Below the pieces are notes generated by a model. It was not told the origin of the DNA, made no database searches, and worked only from the letters and a program-made list of their open reading frames with translations. A stretch of 64,000 bases of DNA from Zeus faber (Eukaryota > Chordata > Actinopteri > Zeiformes > Zeidae), in the NCBI GenBank assembly GCA_960531495.1, contig OY482865.1, positions 15,506,922 to 15,570,921 on the forward strand, in the 5' to 3' direction. Both the position numbers and the translations under genes were made by a program. Of this stretch, positions 54,201-64,000 are shown piece after piece. Numbering within the stretch: the stretch's first letter is position 1; the number at the start of each line of letters is the position of its first letter.

Positions 54201-56289
54201 GTCAGGGCAGCAGGTCTGTAATCATTAAGTCCTGTGGTCCTTGGCTTCTTTGGGACTGATGGAGAGACAGAGTCTGGTCCGGCTGCTGTGCGGGGGTTTT
54301 GCCTCTCGAAGAGAGGTGTTTTTGGTTTGAGGTTCGTGATTTGTCTGAACCCTTTCCAGACAGAGGCAGAGTCATTGGCGGAAAACTGGTATTGGAGTCT
54401 CTTTGGTGTTGGAGTCGTTTAGCAACTCGCACCTCTTTGCTAAACCTGTACTTAGCCACTTTAAACATGTCTCTGTCCCCACCTCTAAATGCCTCTTCCT
54501 TCTCTAACCTTAGCTGTCTGAGTTTAGCTGTGAACCAGGGCTTGTTGTTGTTATAACTCACCCTGATACGTGATGGTACACAGCTCGCCTCACAGAAGCT
54601 GATGTATGATGTCACAGCCTCTGTGTACTCATCCAGACTATTGGTAGCAGTCCTGAAAACGTCCCAGTTGGTGCAGTCCTTGCATGCCTGTGAAAACGTC
54701 CCAGTTGGTGCAGTCTTGCATGCCTGAAGATCCTCCACGGCTTCACTGGTCCAGTTCTAAGATGTCTTCACCACAGGTTTACACAGCTTTAATTTCTGCC
54801 TGTATGCAGGGATCAGGTGGACCATGGCATGGTCAGAGTGTCCCAGTGCAGGTCAGGGGACGGCGTGATAGGCATTTCTTACTGTGGTGTAACAGTGGTC
54901 CAAAGTATTCTCCTCTCTGGTGGGGCATTTAATAAACTGTCTATATTTGGGGAGTTCATGGCTGAGGTTTCTTTTGTTAAAGTCGCCTAGGACAATAACT
55001 AGGGAGTCTGGGTTTGTCCGTTCCACACACCGTATCTGGTCGGCGAGCATGCACTGTGCGTCCTGCCCTTTGGCTTGCGGTGGTATGTAAACACCGACCA
55101 GTATGAATGAAACAAACTCACGGGGAGAAGAGAAGGGTTTGCAGTTAATGAAGAAAGATTCCAGTTCAGAAGAACAGTGCTGTAGGATCACCGTCACGTC
55201 ATCACACCAGCTACTGTTAGTGTTAAAACACAAACCTCTGTCCACCTTTTGTTTTGCCTCTAGAGAGTTCTGTGTCCCGATCCGCCCGGAAGTTGGAAGC
55301 CTGCCAGCTGCAGTCCAGAGTCCGGTATCGTTCCACTCAGCCACATCTCCGTGAAGCACAGTACAGAAGATGAAGAAAAGTCTCTGTTCTTCCCCAACAG
55401 TCGTGGAAGTTCGTCCAGTTTGTTTCCCAGTGAACGCACGTTAGAGGGAAATATTCCAGGTAACGGTGCACAACGGTGAGCGCAGCTTTGACCAGAATGT
55501 TCAGTAATTCCATGGCTGTGGCGATGAAAGTGGGATATAAATCCACAGGGGTTGTAGCCCTAATGTTCATGAGCTTTTCTCTGGTGTGCGAGGTCCCGGA
55601 ATAGTCACAAAAAACAAATTTAACAAACACATGACACATAACAACACCGACACACCGAGGCGACCGTACGAGGCACCATCTTGGTGATTAGAAACAGAGG
55701 GCTAGTTAGAATTTGCCAAGAAGCAGATAGATATGTGTCATGACATGGGCTCCTATCCTGAGTGTGTGTGGGGATGGGGATTTTAACCTGTTGCTGGCTG
55801 GACCAACCAACGAGAAACAGGTATGCAGCCACTGTGATCCCAGTCACCTAGATCCAGGTCTGACTGCCACACATCACACTCAGGTTCCTCAATTAAGATG
55901 AAAGACATAATTGGTTCGTTTGTTAAAAATGTCCGGCGGTGAGGACAGACTTTTTTACAACTTGAAAGTGATTTCAAATTGAGTGTAGTTTATGGAGATT
56001 TTGGATATTTTACATGCGTCTTCAAATCAAGTTTATTTGAATTATTATTGATGCGGACACAAAAAAACAAATACATCAAGATATGCATTAATGGAATTTG
56101 TTGTGAAGTTAATTACATGTAAATCACGATAAAATCAAATTATTTTCATGGGATTATGCCACAAATAGAATTGAACAATTGCAGACGCAATATATTTTTC
56201 AGTAATATTGTTTTGGTAATTTCAAAACTAATAAGCCCACCATTGAATACATCATTTTTTTAAATGTGCATATCCTTTAAAGTGTAGTT

Positions 56290-56351
56290 TCTTGTTTAAC
56301 AAGAGGAGGAATCTTTATTGGTCACATGACACACCGCACTACAACACATGC

Positions 56352-56401
<50 letters not shown>

Positions 56402-56575
56402 GCACATGCTTTTTGGGTGGTGGCCAGTGAAATGTGGCCTCTGCATTTCTCCCATGCTGGCTTGTCCTTCCTCCAGGGGGGCAGCCCGGAGCAGTGGGCA
56501 GCATTTGTCGACGTGCCCGGGGACCTGGTACTAGGTGTCCATCGCTGGTCAGACGTTGGTGATGTGTGCATGTGG
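56290..56575 (-). mobile_element. Repeat family 1, copy 4
   Basis: On the plus strand it opens AACAAGAGGAGGAATCTTTA, contains a (TA)n(CA)n(CG)n run at 56352-56404, and GTGGCCTCTGCATTTCTCCC. It interrupts the 5' flank of the fut9-like pseudogene where copy A reads GTTTCTTGTTTGTGTCTGGG. Confidence 0.75.
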
Positions 56576-56626
56576 GATTGGGACTTGATGGTAATGGTTT
56601 CACCTGCTCTCTGTTCTAGGTAAGCC

Positions 56627-56805
56627 ATGGCCTCGTTTGTCCCCAAGCCTCAACATATCGTCATCGGCTGTGTGATTGCACTTCCCCTTGGCTGGCTTTT
56701 GCAACAGAGCCCCAACTGAGAAGGTGTGCCCAAGGAAACGACAAACACTTCCAAAGTCCAAGTCTCACATAAAAGCAGCACGGGGATCAGCATTACAATA
56801 CTAAC
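56627..56805 (+). pseudogene. Truncated fut9-like pseudogene
   Basis: Closely matches the first part of the CDS at 48396 (MASFV.KPQHIVIGCVIA), including the acceptor and ATG. A 47-bp deletion after the codons for CVIA removes most of the membrane anchor and shifts the frame, so a stop follows after 30 codons. Homology ends after CAGCATTACAATA, and the next sequence corresponds to the 3' flank of copy A (TACGTTTTAGG). The whole catalytic domain is therefore deleted. It cannot encode an enzyme. Confidence 0.9.
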
Positions 56806-57029
56806 TGAGATACGTTTTAGGAAGCAGTAAGTTCAGTTTGTTAATTAGCACTTATTGCGCATAATCTCCGGATGCGTTGCATAGACATTTCACTGCATAT
56901 ATGTATGATCCGTATGTACACTGTAAGTATGTGATAAATAAACATCTTGAATCTTGAATCTTTGTAAAAGTAAAAAATTATTCATTATTTTTATTATCTA
57001 TTATCTCATTTTCAGACAAATTAATGATA

Positions 57030-57119
57030 TATGCCCATATTGCTTACAAATCAGGTCTCCCGGAATACACCCGCCAAGTGTAAGGTAGATCGGATTAACA
57101 GTTGTCGAGCTAATCAAAG

Positions 57120-57157
<38 letters not shown>

Positions 57158-57160
57158 TGT
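57030..57160 (+). repeat. Family 3 repeat with (ACAG)n, copy B equivalent
   Basis: GGAATACACCCGCCAAGTGT, AGATCGGATTAACAGTTGTC, then ACAG tetramers. Collinear with 49965-50145. Confidence 0.75.
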
Positions 57161-58664
57161 TGTGGTTTAATTAGTAACCTGTTGTGGTTAAATTTAGCCA
57201 CCCCTTGTGAAAACCTACAATGTGTTATACTAAAGTCGATGCAAGAACTACCACATTTAATACCAAATGTAATATAAAACCATCCCTTAACAATACCTTT
57301 GATAAATAGTACACTCTGTAAACCAGATGGAGCCACGTATGACCAATAGAGTATGACCCAGTTTTTTTTTTTCCAAACCTCGGGCTGAGTTATTTTTTAT
57401 CGAGCCCGAGGTGCAGGCTCTCTCCTTCACAGGCCTCGGCTTGAATCTTTTTTTTTTTTTTCATTCATTGATTTCCTCTTTAGCTATTTTAGTCGGGATG
57501 CTGTTGTTCCAAACCATATCGTGCAGACATTACACATGCATCATCGGGATTTGAAAATAAGGGAAGTGTTTCTCCCAGTGGCCCACCGTTGGCGTGACTG
57601 ACAAAGTGGGGCTGGTTACTCACGGTTACGTTTTTATGTTCTGTTTTCTTTGGCTTCATTCAATTGCAGTAAATTAATCTCCAATTAAAAAAACATGCTG
57701 TTCTTATAGTCCATAGTCAGGAAAATTAATACGTTGAGTCGTGTCCCGGAGAACGAGCCTTTGTTTTTCGTGCTGCACATAACGAAATCTAAACCAATTC
57801 ATTTGGATGGGGAGATTTTCACAGACCTGATTCCGGGAGGTTAAAAACGTCTAATATGAATAAATGGGAATGGTTTAAATTTTAGGTCAAACAAAGCCAT
57901 TGACACAGGTAAACAAATATCACTTGTAAAGAAACAAATACAAAAGGAATTGGTTTATAAAAGGAATCTGTGCATATATATATATACATATATATGAATG
58001 TGAACTTCTATTTGAAAGCATCAAAAATGACATAAAAAAACTGAATAAGGAGAAAAGGATTTACCTGATGAGGATTTGACTATATTGGAAATTGATATGG
58101 CATAAAAACAAATGCAAAAATGGTTAATCACCAGGAATTGATGGTTTGACGTCTACATTTCTGAAGTGCTTTTGGGATGACGTTGGGGAATTATTATATG
58201 AAATAAACATTTTTAGAATGTTTTCAGAAAGGGGGTCTAGGGGGTATGTCCCTACCATGAAAACAGCATTAATAACCTTGCTACTTAAACTCAAGGAAGA
58301 CTTGTTGTTGCTAGACAACTGGGGACCAATAATCTTGCGAATAGCCTGACCTCATAAATACTGTCCACTTCACTGCTGTAAGACTTGCACACATTTGTAT
58401 TCCTCGATATTTATTATTATCATAGTCTCAGTTCGCGAACATCGCACAATGAACATAATTACAATATGTGTACGTTATTTTTTGGACACAATCATGTATG
58501 TACGTACATCATTACATTATTTTCTTTTTAATGCTGTCTATGGATTTGTATTTTTTTTTTTCCATTTAGTTTGACTCCTATTTTCATTTTTCATTGTTGT
58601 TCTTATTTTGGTTTCATTCAGCTCCCTAACCCTTCCCAAGTCTGGAAATAGAAACTGTTCAAAG

Positions 58665-58717
<53 letters not shown>

Positions 58718-59040
58718 GTAGCAGCATTTCCGTTTCCCACACGCCAGTTCGTCGCCCACACTTCCGTTTCCTTTCACATGCCAGGTGTTGCCATATTTAC
58801 GTCACCCGGCGGAACGGGGTGAAAGCGGACGAACAAATAAAAAAAAACATACGTAGAACCAAAGCCAACTCTTAAATCGTCCCCAAAATATGCCATCGCA
58901 TTCTGACATGAAATGTTGAGGTGGATTTACGAAAAAAAAAAAAAAATAAATAAAAAAAAAATAATAATAATAATAATAAATCCAAAAGGCGATGGGCTCA
59001 TTTCCTCGTTGATTATTGTTATTCTTTGTTTCGTTTGACG
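57161..59040. other. Intergenic region between fut9 duplication and tcp11l2
   Basis: AT-rich sequence without a supported gene. It holds a 10-bp-arm inverted repeat (57377-57412), (ATA)n at 58674-58714 and A-rich simple sequence at 58930-58980. Codons at 58020-58340 (FLKCFWDDVGE, MKTALITLLLK and NWGPI) look like a scrap of a LINE reverse transcriptase, but are too short to classify. Confidence 0.45.
58674..58714. repeat. (ATA)n microsatellite
   Basis: About 13 ATA units. A second, shorter run lies at 62868-62890. Confidence 0.9.
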
Positions 59041-59560
59041 TCGCAAGACGCGTGACGTGTGCGCTACGTCGAGCTCTCGAGCGACGTAAACAAAGACCGT
59101 ACACGTGAAGAACAGTGGGCCGTACCATTCGAGACGACCAAGGGTTTCGTACGCCACAGAATTAGGAAGTTGGGGAATTCAAACAAAACAGCGCACACCG
59201 ATCCCCCCCCCCCCCCCACCCCGCCCTGTATCGCCATTTCCGAAAAACGACGATACAAACCAAGAGTTCAACCTTTCGAGCCATTACGCTCCGAGCAAGT
59301 ACGGAAGTATAGACCCGCTCCAACCTCTCCCCGGGCGGACAGTGGTTTGTGCCGCTCCCCACGGGGCTCGGGCATTTAAACCCAGCGGGGCGCCGTGCGG
59401 GACACAAGCCTCCGGATTGGCTCCCGCTTCGCACCCCCTTTCTGCTGTGGCGCTGCCCGTCGTCGTTGTTGTCGTCGCGATCCGCGTAAGTTGAAACGTT
59501 CAACAACAAGTGTGACGAGCCTCTTCGCTGAAACGGAACGCGCTCGGAGTTTCGGGCTAA
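59040..59560 (+). promoter_or_regulatory. Probable tcp11l2 promoter and non-coding exon 1
   Basis: A CpG-rich, GC-rich block between AT-rich flanks. It contains an E-box CACGTG (59102-59107), ATTGGCT (inverted CCAAT-type, about 59416-59422) and a splice donor-like CCGC followed by GTAAGT at 59482-59490, which would end a first exon at 59485. The next acceptor on this strand is at 62239. The start site is not determined; promoter activity in the other direction is also possible. Confidence 0.5.
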
Positions 59561-59832
59561 AAGGTTTCACGCTGACAATGATGGGGTTTTTTTTTTTTTC
59601 TTTTTCTCCTCCTCTCCCCCCTTTTCCTACTCCCTCGAGTGAATCAAGTTTCGTGGATTAAACGATTATTTCGGATTCTTCATTTGACACGCAAACGGTG
59701 CAGTGACATGATAAAGAGGGATGCTTTGCATTGATATTATATCGTATTATCGATGATGTATATTATGATAACAATATTAACTAATAACGTAGTGTGATTT
59801 AAGCCTGTCATGTTGAAGACAATTAATGTAAA

Positions 59833-59839
59833 ATGTATC

Positions 59840-59934
<95 letters not shown>
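59833..59934. repeat. (TG)n(TA)n compound microsatellite
   Basis: (TG)n of about 18 bp followed by about 80 bp of pure TA, in the presumed first intron of tcp11l2. Confidence 0.92.
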
Positions 59935-59935
<1 letters not shown>

Positions 59936-60409
59936 TGTAGTAGTAGTGATCCGTTGCTTTCTACTGCTGTGGAGCTTGTGTTGTGATTCTGCTGCTCAGA
60001 TCACGTGTACTCTGCTGTGACGCGTGTGGGGGTGTTTTTTTGTTGAATCCATGTGCAACTGCAACGTCACCAAAGACCTTCCCGGGACCGGCTGATCTGC
60101 AGGGTCCTCGTCCAATAGCAGGGGCCGCTTCGCAGGCGGTCCGGCCCCCAGGGGTGGATTTAGCACCTAAACAAACTGCCCCCTCGTGCATGGGACCCTT
60201 TTCAGTTTTTTTTTGTTTGGTTGTTTGTTTGTTTGTTTGTTTGTTTTTTTTCCAGCACAGACCCGGCTATAAGACCGAGTTGTGGATCAACATACAGTAT
60301 AAAATCTTGAGAAAATATTGAATGCAAGAAAGGCTGTCATCAAATGCGCATGATACGGTCTCAAAACGGTACCATCGAGCCATAAACGCAGCCAGATGAG
60401 GCATCGAAA

Positions 60410-60495
60410 TAGATTTTGACAATGAGTCGTTGTCCTTGTGCATTTCTACCCTCGATTTTGACAATGGGTCGTTGTCCTTGTGCATTTCTACCCCT
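60410..60495. repeat. Tandem duplication of a 42-bp unit
   Basis: GATTTTGACAATG(A/G)GTCGTTGTCCTTGTGCATTTCTACC occurs twice in direct tandem with one mismatch, separated by CTC. Confidence 0.9.
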
Positions 60496-62239
60496 CATCT
60501 GGGAATCAGGCGTCATTGTCAAGGACTATGCAAAAGATAAAGAGTAGATAGGTTATTCCTAACCTGTTTTCCATATCGATGACCCTCAATTTGATACGCA
60601 TTAGGCCACGGAACCTACGTGATAAGATTTTGCCTCTGGGACCTCAAGCTGAGTTTCTGTTTTAAAGTATTATTTAGTCCAAACTTACATCCCTGTCTGT
60701 ACTATAGGTAAAGGACAACAGTGAAACTATGTATTGAAGTTGTTTATCTCACGTAAACTGACCACAAAGTACAGGATTAAATATGCCTTTAATGTGGGAC
60801 TGGGAACTGCTCGTGAGGAAAGTCAGGGAATGTCACCTTGCGTATATAGAGTCCGAACCGAGTAGTGGCCGACGGAGTCCGCGCTGTCCTGCAAGTGTTC
60901 TTCGCCCCAGGCCTCGCTGGGACCTAGCTGTCAAGTCTGGCGGGTGATCTAATGAACGGGGTGGGGGCGGGGTGCACGCATGCGATACAGGGGGAGAGGC
61001 AGACACCCCTGTCCTCCCATTACAGTAGGTCACAGTCTGCTATCTTTAGACTGAGGAAGCTACCAGGGAGTGGGCTTTAATTTTTGGCCGCAGATAAGTG
61101 AGGCCAGGAACACCCAAGGGTTTCTCGCCCCCCCCAGAAGATAGAATAGCAGAGGCCTATATCTGTACTTGGAGCACAGAGGGAAGGGAGAGCTCTTGAG
61201 AGGCATATTTTTTTTATGTTTTATTAATGGCACAAATGCAGCGCCTCGTTTTTATTACCAAGGCAAGGGAGATAGATACGATTCCGTCTTTTGTTGTGAG
61301 GTGTAACCAGATCCCTTGACAGTTGAGTAGGCTGCTGTTGTCCACTGTTGCCCTGGAGACGCACTCGATCGCATTTGTTTGTGTGTCGGAGGACCACTGG
61401 CTTTTGTTTAACCTTGTTGTGAAAGCAAGCTTGTGTTTCTGTAGTTTGTTTGAGCACACACAACATTACTTTGTCAATAGTTTACTTGCTTGATGCCCTC
61501 TCCTTTGTAATCTAAATAAATAGTCGTGAAAGGTTGACCTGTCCAGCAGGAAACTATTGATGTGGCTGGTTTGGTGATGGTTAGACGTGAGATGTTGGTT
61601 TGGCGTCTTTTGTTCAATTCTACCATCAATTTTATGGGAAATAGGTGCTGTCCCACGGTAATATACAATGTGTTTCATACACACCACAAACACACAAGAC
61701 AGTTCACCTTACTCCTTACTCCAGAGCATAAATGCTTGATCGACATCCTCTGCTGACGTGATCGTCGGATAATTTTCCCAAATTGGAGGAGTCTCATAAT
61801 GATGTTACAAGTGAAATCTAAGCGGGTACGTTGTCTGATCGCTATTTGTGCTTGGTATCAGCAATTGCAATACTCAGACCAACCTTATTGGTGATGGGAC
61901 GCTGCAATCAACTACCTTTATGTTTTCATTTTTGACCAAGTGTACTATGAGTTGGCATACGACTGATTTATTGGCTGGGATATGGTTAAGGATGGTTGAG
62001 TATAGGGTTCAAATCATTAGGTTTAGGCGTACGGTTAGAAGGGGTTACGTTTAGTAAGTCCTCATGCAGCATCTTGCATGGTTGACAGAGTTCCACCGGG
62101 GTACATTCAACTTATTATGGATACGAAGGAAACAAAATGGTTTCATCAAGGTCTCGACCCGGGGAACACTGGCCAGGTCAACACTTGAATTTAGCAGTTA
62201 TTTAATTACGTTTTGTTGAACTTTAATGCTTGTTCCCAG
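60496..62239 (+). other. Presumed tcp11l2 intron 1, right part
   Basis: No coding exon, RNA gene or clear mobile element recognised. The acceptor TTGTTCCCAG at 62239 closes it. Confidence 0.4.
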
Positions 62240-62274
62240 ACTCCTGGGAGTGCTTCTGCTCGGAAAGGGCCACC

Positions 62275-63957
62275 ATGCCTCTGAACGATGAGCGGCCGAC
62301 CTCCACATCCAGCGGCGAGGACCAGGGCAGCGACGTGGAGTCGTCAACGGAGCGCTGCGACTCGGACTGCTCCCGCAAGAGCTTCGCCAGCGACGGCTCC
62401 AGCAAGAACAGCACGCCCTCATGTGAGCACCAGAACCGCCTCCCCGACACATCTCCTGGCAGCAGAACCAGCCTCTAAGGCCCTGGCCTGTCACCGCGCA
62501 CTCGCACTCAATCGCCCGATTTTGGTTTCCTCAGCTTTAGTCATCAATTTGTCGCCTGCGACATATGTTTCTATATTTAGTATTATCATTTCATTATTCT
62601 TAGGTTGATAAATAACTAAAGAAGACAGAATATCAATTAGTAATAAGACATTTCCTTGCAATATTTTAAAAGGGTGCAGGCCCTGTGCGTGTGTCCCATA
62701 GAAAACTTATTTGGCAAAATTCGGGGACCAAATTTGTTAGATTTTTTTTAAACCGCTTGCTGAAACCTTCCGCAAAGTTATAGCATACCTCTTAGGGTCG
62801 AGCCTGTCATTTTGATGTATGTGGCCCGAGAACTGTGGTGTGAGTAGCGTGGTGAAATTTGGATATAATAATAATAATAATAATAATAAGATGTGCAATC
62901 ATAGTAAGTGTGCTCCGCTGTCAGCACACTTAATTTGCAAATGAAAAAATATTGCTTGATATTTTATAATTCCAGGTTTGTCGATATGGAATGTTCAGGC
63001 TGGTGTATGATTTTTGTCCTTTCAGCCATCCCTTTGACCAGATATGTGCTGTTGATAGTGAAATAATTGATATTGTTCAGATTTGACGCGTCTCTAAAAA
63101 TGGAACAACAAAATTACTTTTGGCCACGTCTGTCTAGCAAAACCCTGGACATCCCTGTCGCGCTTGCAGCCTCTTCCTATGTTTTCTGGGAAAGTAGTGC
63201 ATGTTCTTGATATTGTGCCCCCTCCCCCTCCACAGCCAGCCCACCCATAAACTTAACCATGGATGAGATCATGGGGTCGGCCAAGGACCTGTCCAATCTC
63301 TCCCTGGCCCATGAGATTATTGTTAACCACGACTTCCACATGGAGCCGCCCAAACTAGCCCAGAACAGGTGCATATTGTAGTCAAACTGAGGTTTTTCCC
63401 CCTCCTCACATTATGTATTAAAAAACTTTTTGGGAGGACATGTTTACGTATATACATTCGCCATCTCTTCTCTTTCAGTTTAGCGAAGAGAGTTGCCGAC
63501 GCCGTCCACAGGGCGTCGTGGGAGATCCTGGAGTCGGAGCTGAACGGCGACCCACCTAAATATGAGCACGCCATCAAGCTACTGGAGGAAATAAGAGGGG
63601 TACCTTCAGGACAATTTCTAACAAGCACCGTGCGGCCGCCCGGCATCATCATGGGATAAGACTTTACTCGTCTTATCTCGCGATCCAGGCGTCATATCAA
63701 CATTTTTTCTTCTTCCCTTTTCTGTCTCAATAGATCTTACTGTCGTTCCTTAACCCGGGCGCCAATCGGATGCGGACGCAGATCACGGAGGTGCTGGACA
63801 TGGAGCTGATTCGTCTGCAGGCTGACAATGACGCAGTGGACATCCAGGGGATGGTGTCTTACATCATCACAACCATGGGCAAGCTGTGTGCGCCGGACAG
63901 GGACAAGGAAATTATGAAGTTGCGGGAGATCACCGGCAACGTCCCCACGCTGTTTAG
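62275..63957 (+). CDS. tcp11l2: T-complex 11-like 2 (5' part)
   Basis: Coding exons 62275-62422, 63236-63368, 63479-63599 and 63734-63957 join in frame; the gene runs off the right edge after GTAAGT. The ATG has a strong Kozak context (GGCCACCATGC), 35 bp into its exon. The N terminus MPLNDERPTSTSSGEDQGSD ... CSRKSFASDGSSKNS is Ser/Asp-rich and resembles TCP11L2 rather than TCP11L1. The TCP11 domain follows: IMGSAKDLSNLSLAHEIIVN, SLAKRVADAVHRASWEILES, YEHAIKLLEE and ILLSFLNPGANRMRTQITEV, then MGKLCAPDRDKE. About 208 residues of an expected 520 are present. Biochemical role is poorly known; TCP11 relatives are linked to sperm function and cytoskeleton. Residue Gly replaces the usual Glu in EIRGILLSF at the third junction. 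Confidence 0.92.
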
Positions 63958-64000
63958 GTAAGTAAGTTCATGGCTTTTGTTTTGGTCCTGAAAAAACATT

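Larger units (their letters stand above)
52475..55690 (-). mobile_element. L2/CR1-type LINE, decayed
   Basis: The minus-strand 5' end AATCACCAAGATGGTGCCTC has the usual AAGATGG start. An endonuclease remnant follows (about 55359-54853: VLGDFNKRNL, then [15 protein letters not shown]), then a linker (KPWFTAKLRQLRLEKEEAF, about 54600-54450), then reverse transcriptase (about 53805-53179: TISTGSPQGCVLSPLLFSLY and the catalytic LLKFADDATLIG). The 3' UTR ends near 52480 with TATTGCCAAGTAAGTTTACA, a tail known from fish LINEs. Stops and missing segments show it is dead, and a family 1 element sits inside it at about 53980-54200. The clade is assigned from memory of motifs. Confidence 0.8.
52385..55875 (-). 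mobile_element. Family 2 repeat split by a nested LINE insertion
   Basis: 52385-52470 (CCACCCAAGTGGCGTGTTCA ... GTTGTAGACACCAGTTTATT) and 55690-55875 (GGGCTAGTTAGAATTTGCC ... GGTATGCAGCCACTGTGATC) together rebuild the uninterrupted family 2 copy at 51505-51860. The break falls just after the ACACCAGTTTATTGGAGAGA segment, where the LINE at about 52475-55690 was inserted. Confidence 0.75.
56005..57160 (+). repeat. Tandem duplication copy B, right block
   Basis: Collinear with 48055-50130 except for a family 1 insertion (56290-56575), a 47-bp deletion within the CDS start, and loss of about 1.07 kb (matching roughly 48625-49690). Shared text includes TTGCAGACGCAATATAT, GTGTAGTTTCTTGTTT and GGTAAGCCATGGCCTCGTTT. 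Confidence 0.8.

Noticed and set aside
58020..58350. Possible LINE reverse-transcriptase scrap
   Set aside because: A few suggestive residues (KTALITLLLK, NWGPI) but no catalytic motif and no element ends; too weak to list as an element.

Overview
The window is vertebrate nuclear DNA, almost certainly from a ray-finned (teleost) fish. Genes are split into many small GT-AG exons. Introns carry fish-type LINE tails, Tc1 remnants and long dinucleotide microsatellites. I recognise five conserved vertebrate genes by protein similarity from memory; no database search was run.

Layout. (1) 1-13.6 kb, plus strand: epyc (epiphycan, a class III small leucine-rich proteoglycan). Ten or more exons encode a predicted 629 residues, about twice the roughly 322 of human EPYC, because three extra exons encode Ser-Gly-rich, acidic sequence. 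(2) 13.8-14.6 kb, minus strand: a frameshifted coiled-coil coding fragment I cannot name. (3) 17.7-27.8 kb, minus strand: complete scyl2 (clathrin-associated pseudokinase), 18 coding exons including a 12-bp microexon, plus a probable non-coding first exon. (4) 29.4-42.3 kb, minus strand: complete depdc4 in nine coding exons (547 residues). A decayed L1 LINE lies antisense in its third intron, and a roughly 0.5-kb GAA/TTC tract lies just upstream of its start codon. (5) 46.8-57.2 kb: a tandemly duplicated fut9-type fucosyltransferase locus. Copy A (48.4-49.6 kb) has an intact single-exon CDS. Copy B is a pseudogene (56.6-56.8 kb) that has lost its catalytic domain and been invaded by nested retroelements. 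(6) 59.0-64.0 kb, plus strand: the 5' part of tcp11l2 (probable promoter and first exon near 59.0-59.5 kb, four coding exons, running off the right edge).

The genes have unrelated jobs (cartilage matrix, vesicle traffic, DEP-domain protein, Lewis-x-type glycan synthesis, TCP11 family) and are not a functional cluster. The points most worth following are the epyc Ser-Gly expansion with its exon-duplication signature, the datable history of the fut9 duplication, the GAA tract at the depdc4 promoter, the scyl2 microexon, several perfect inverted repeats, and a set of local repeat families.
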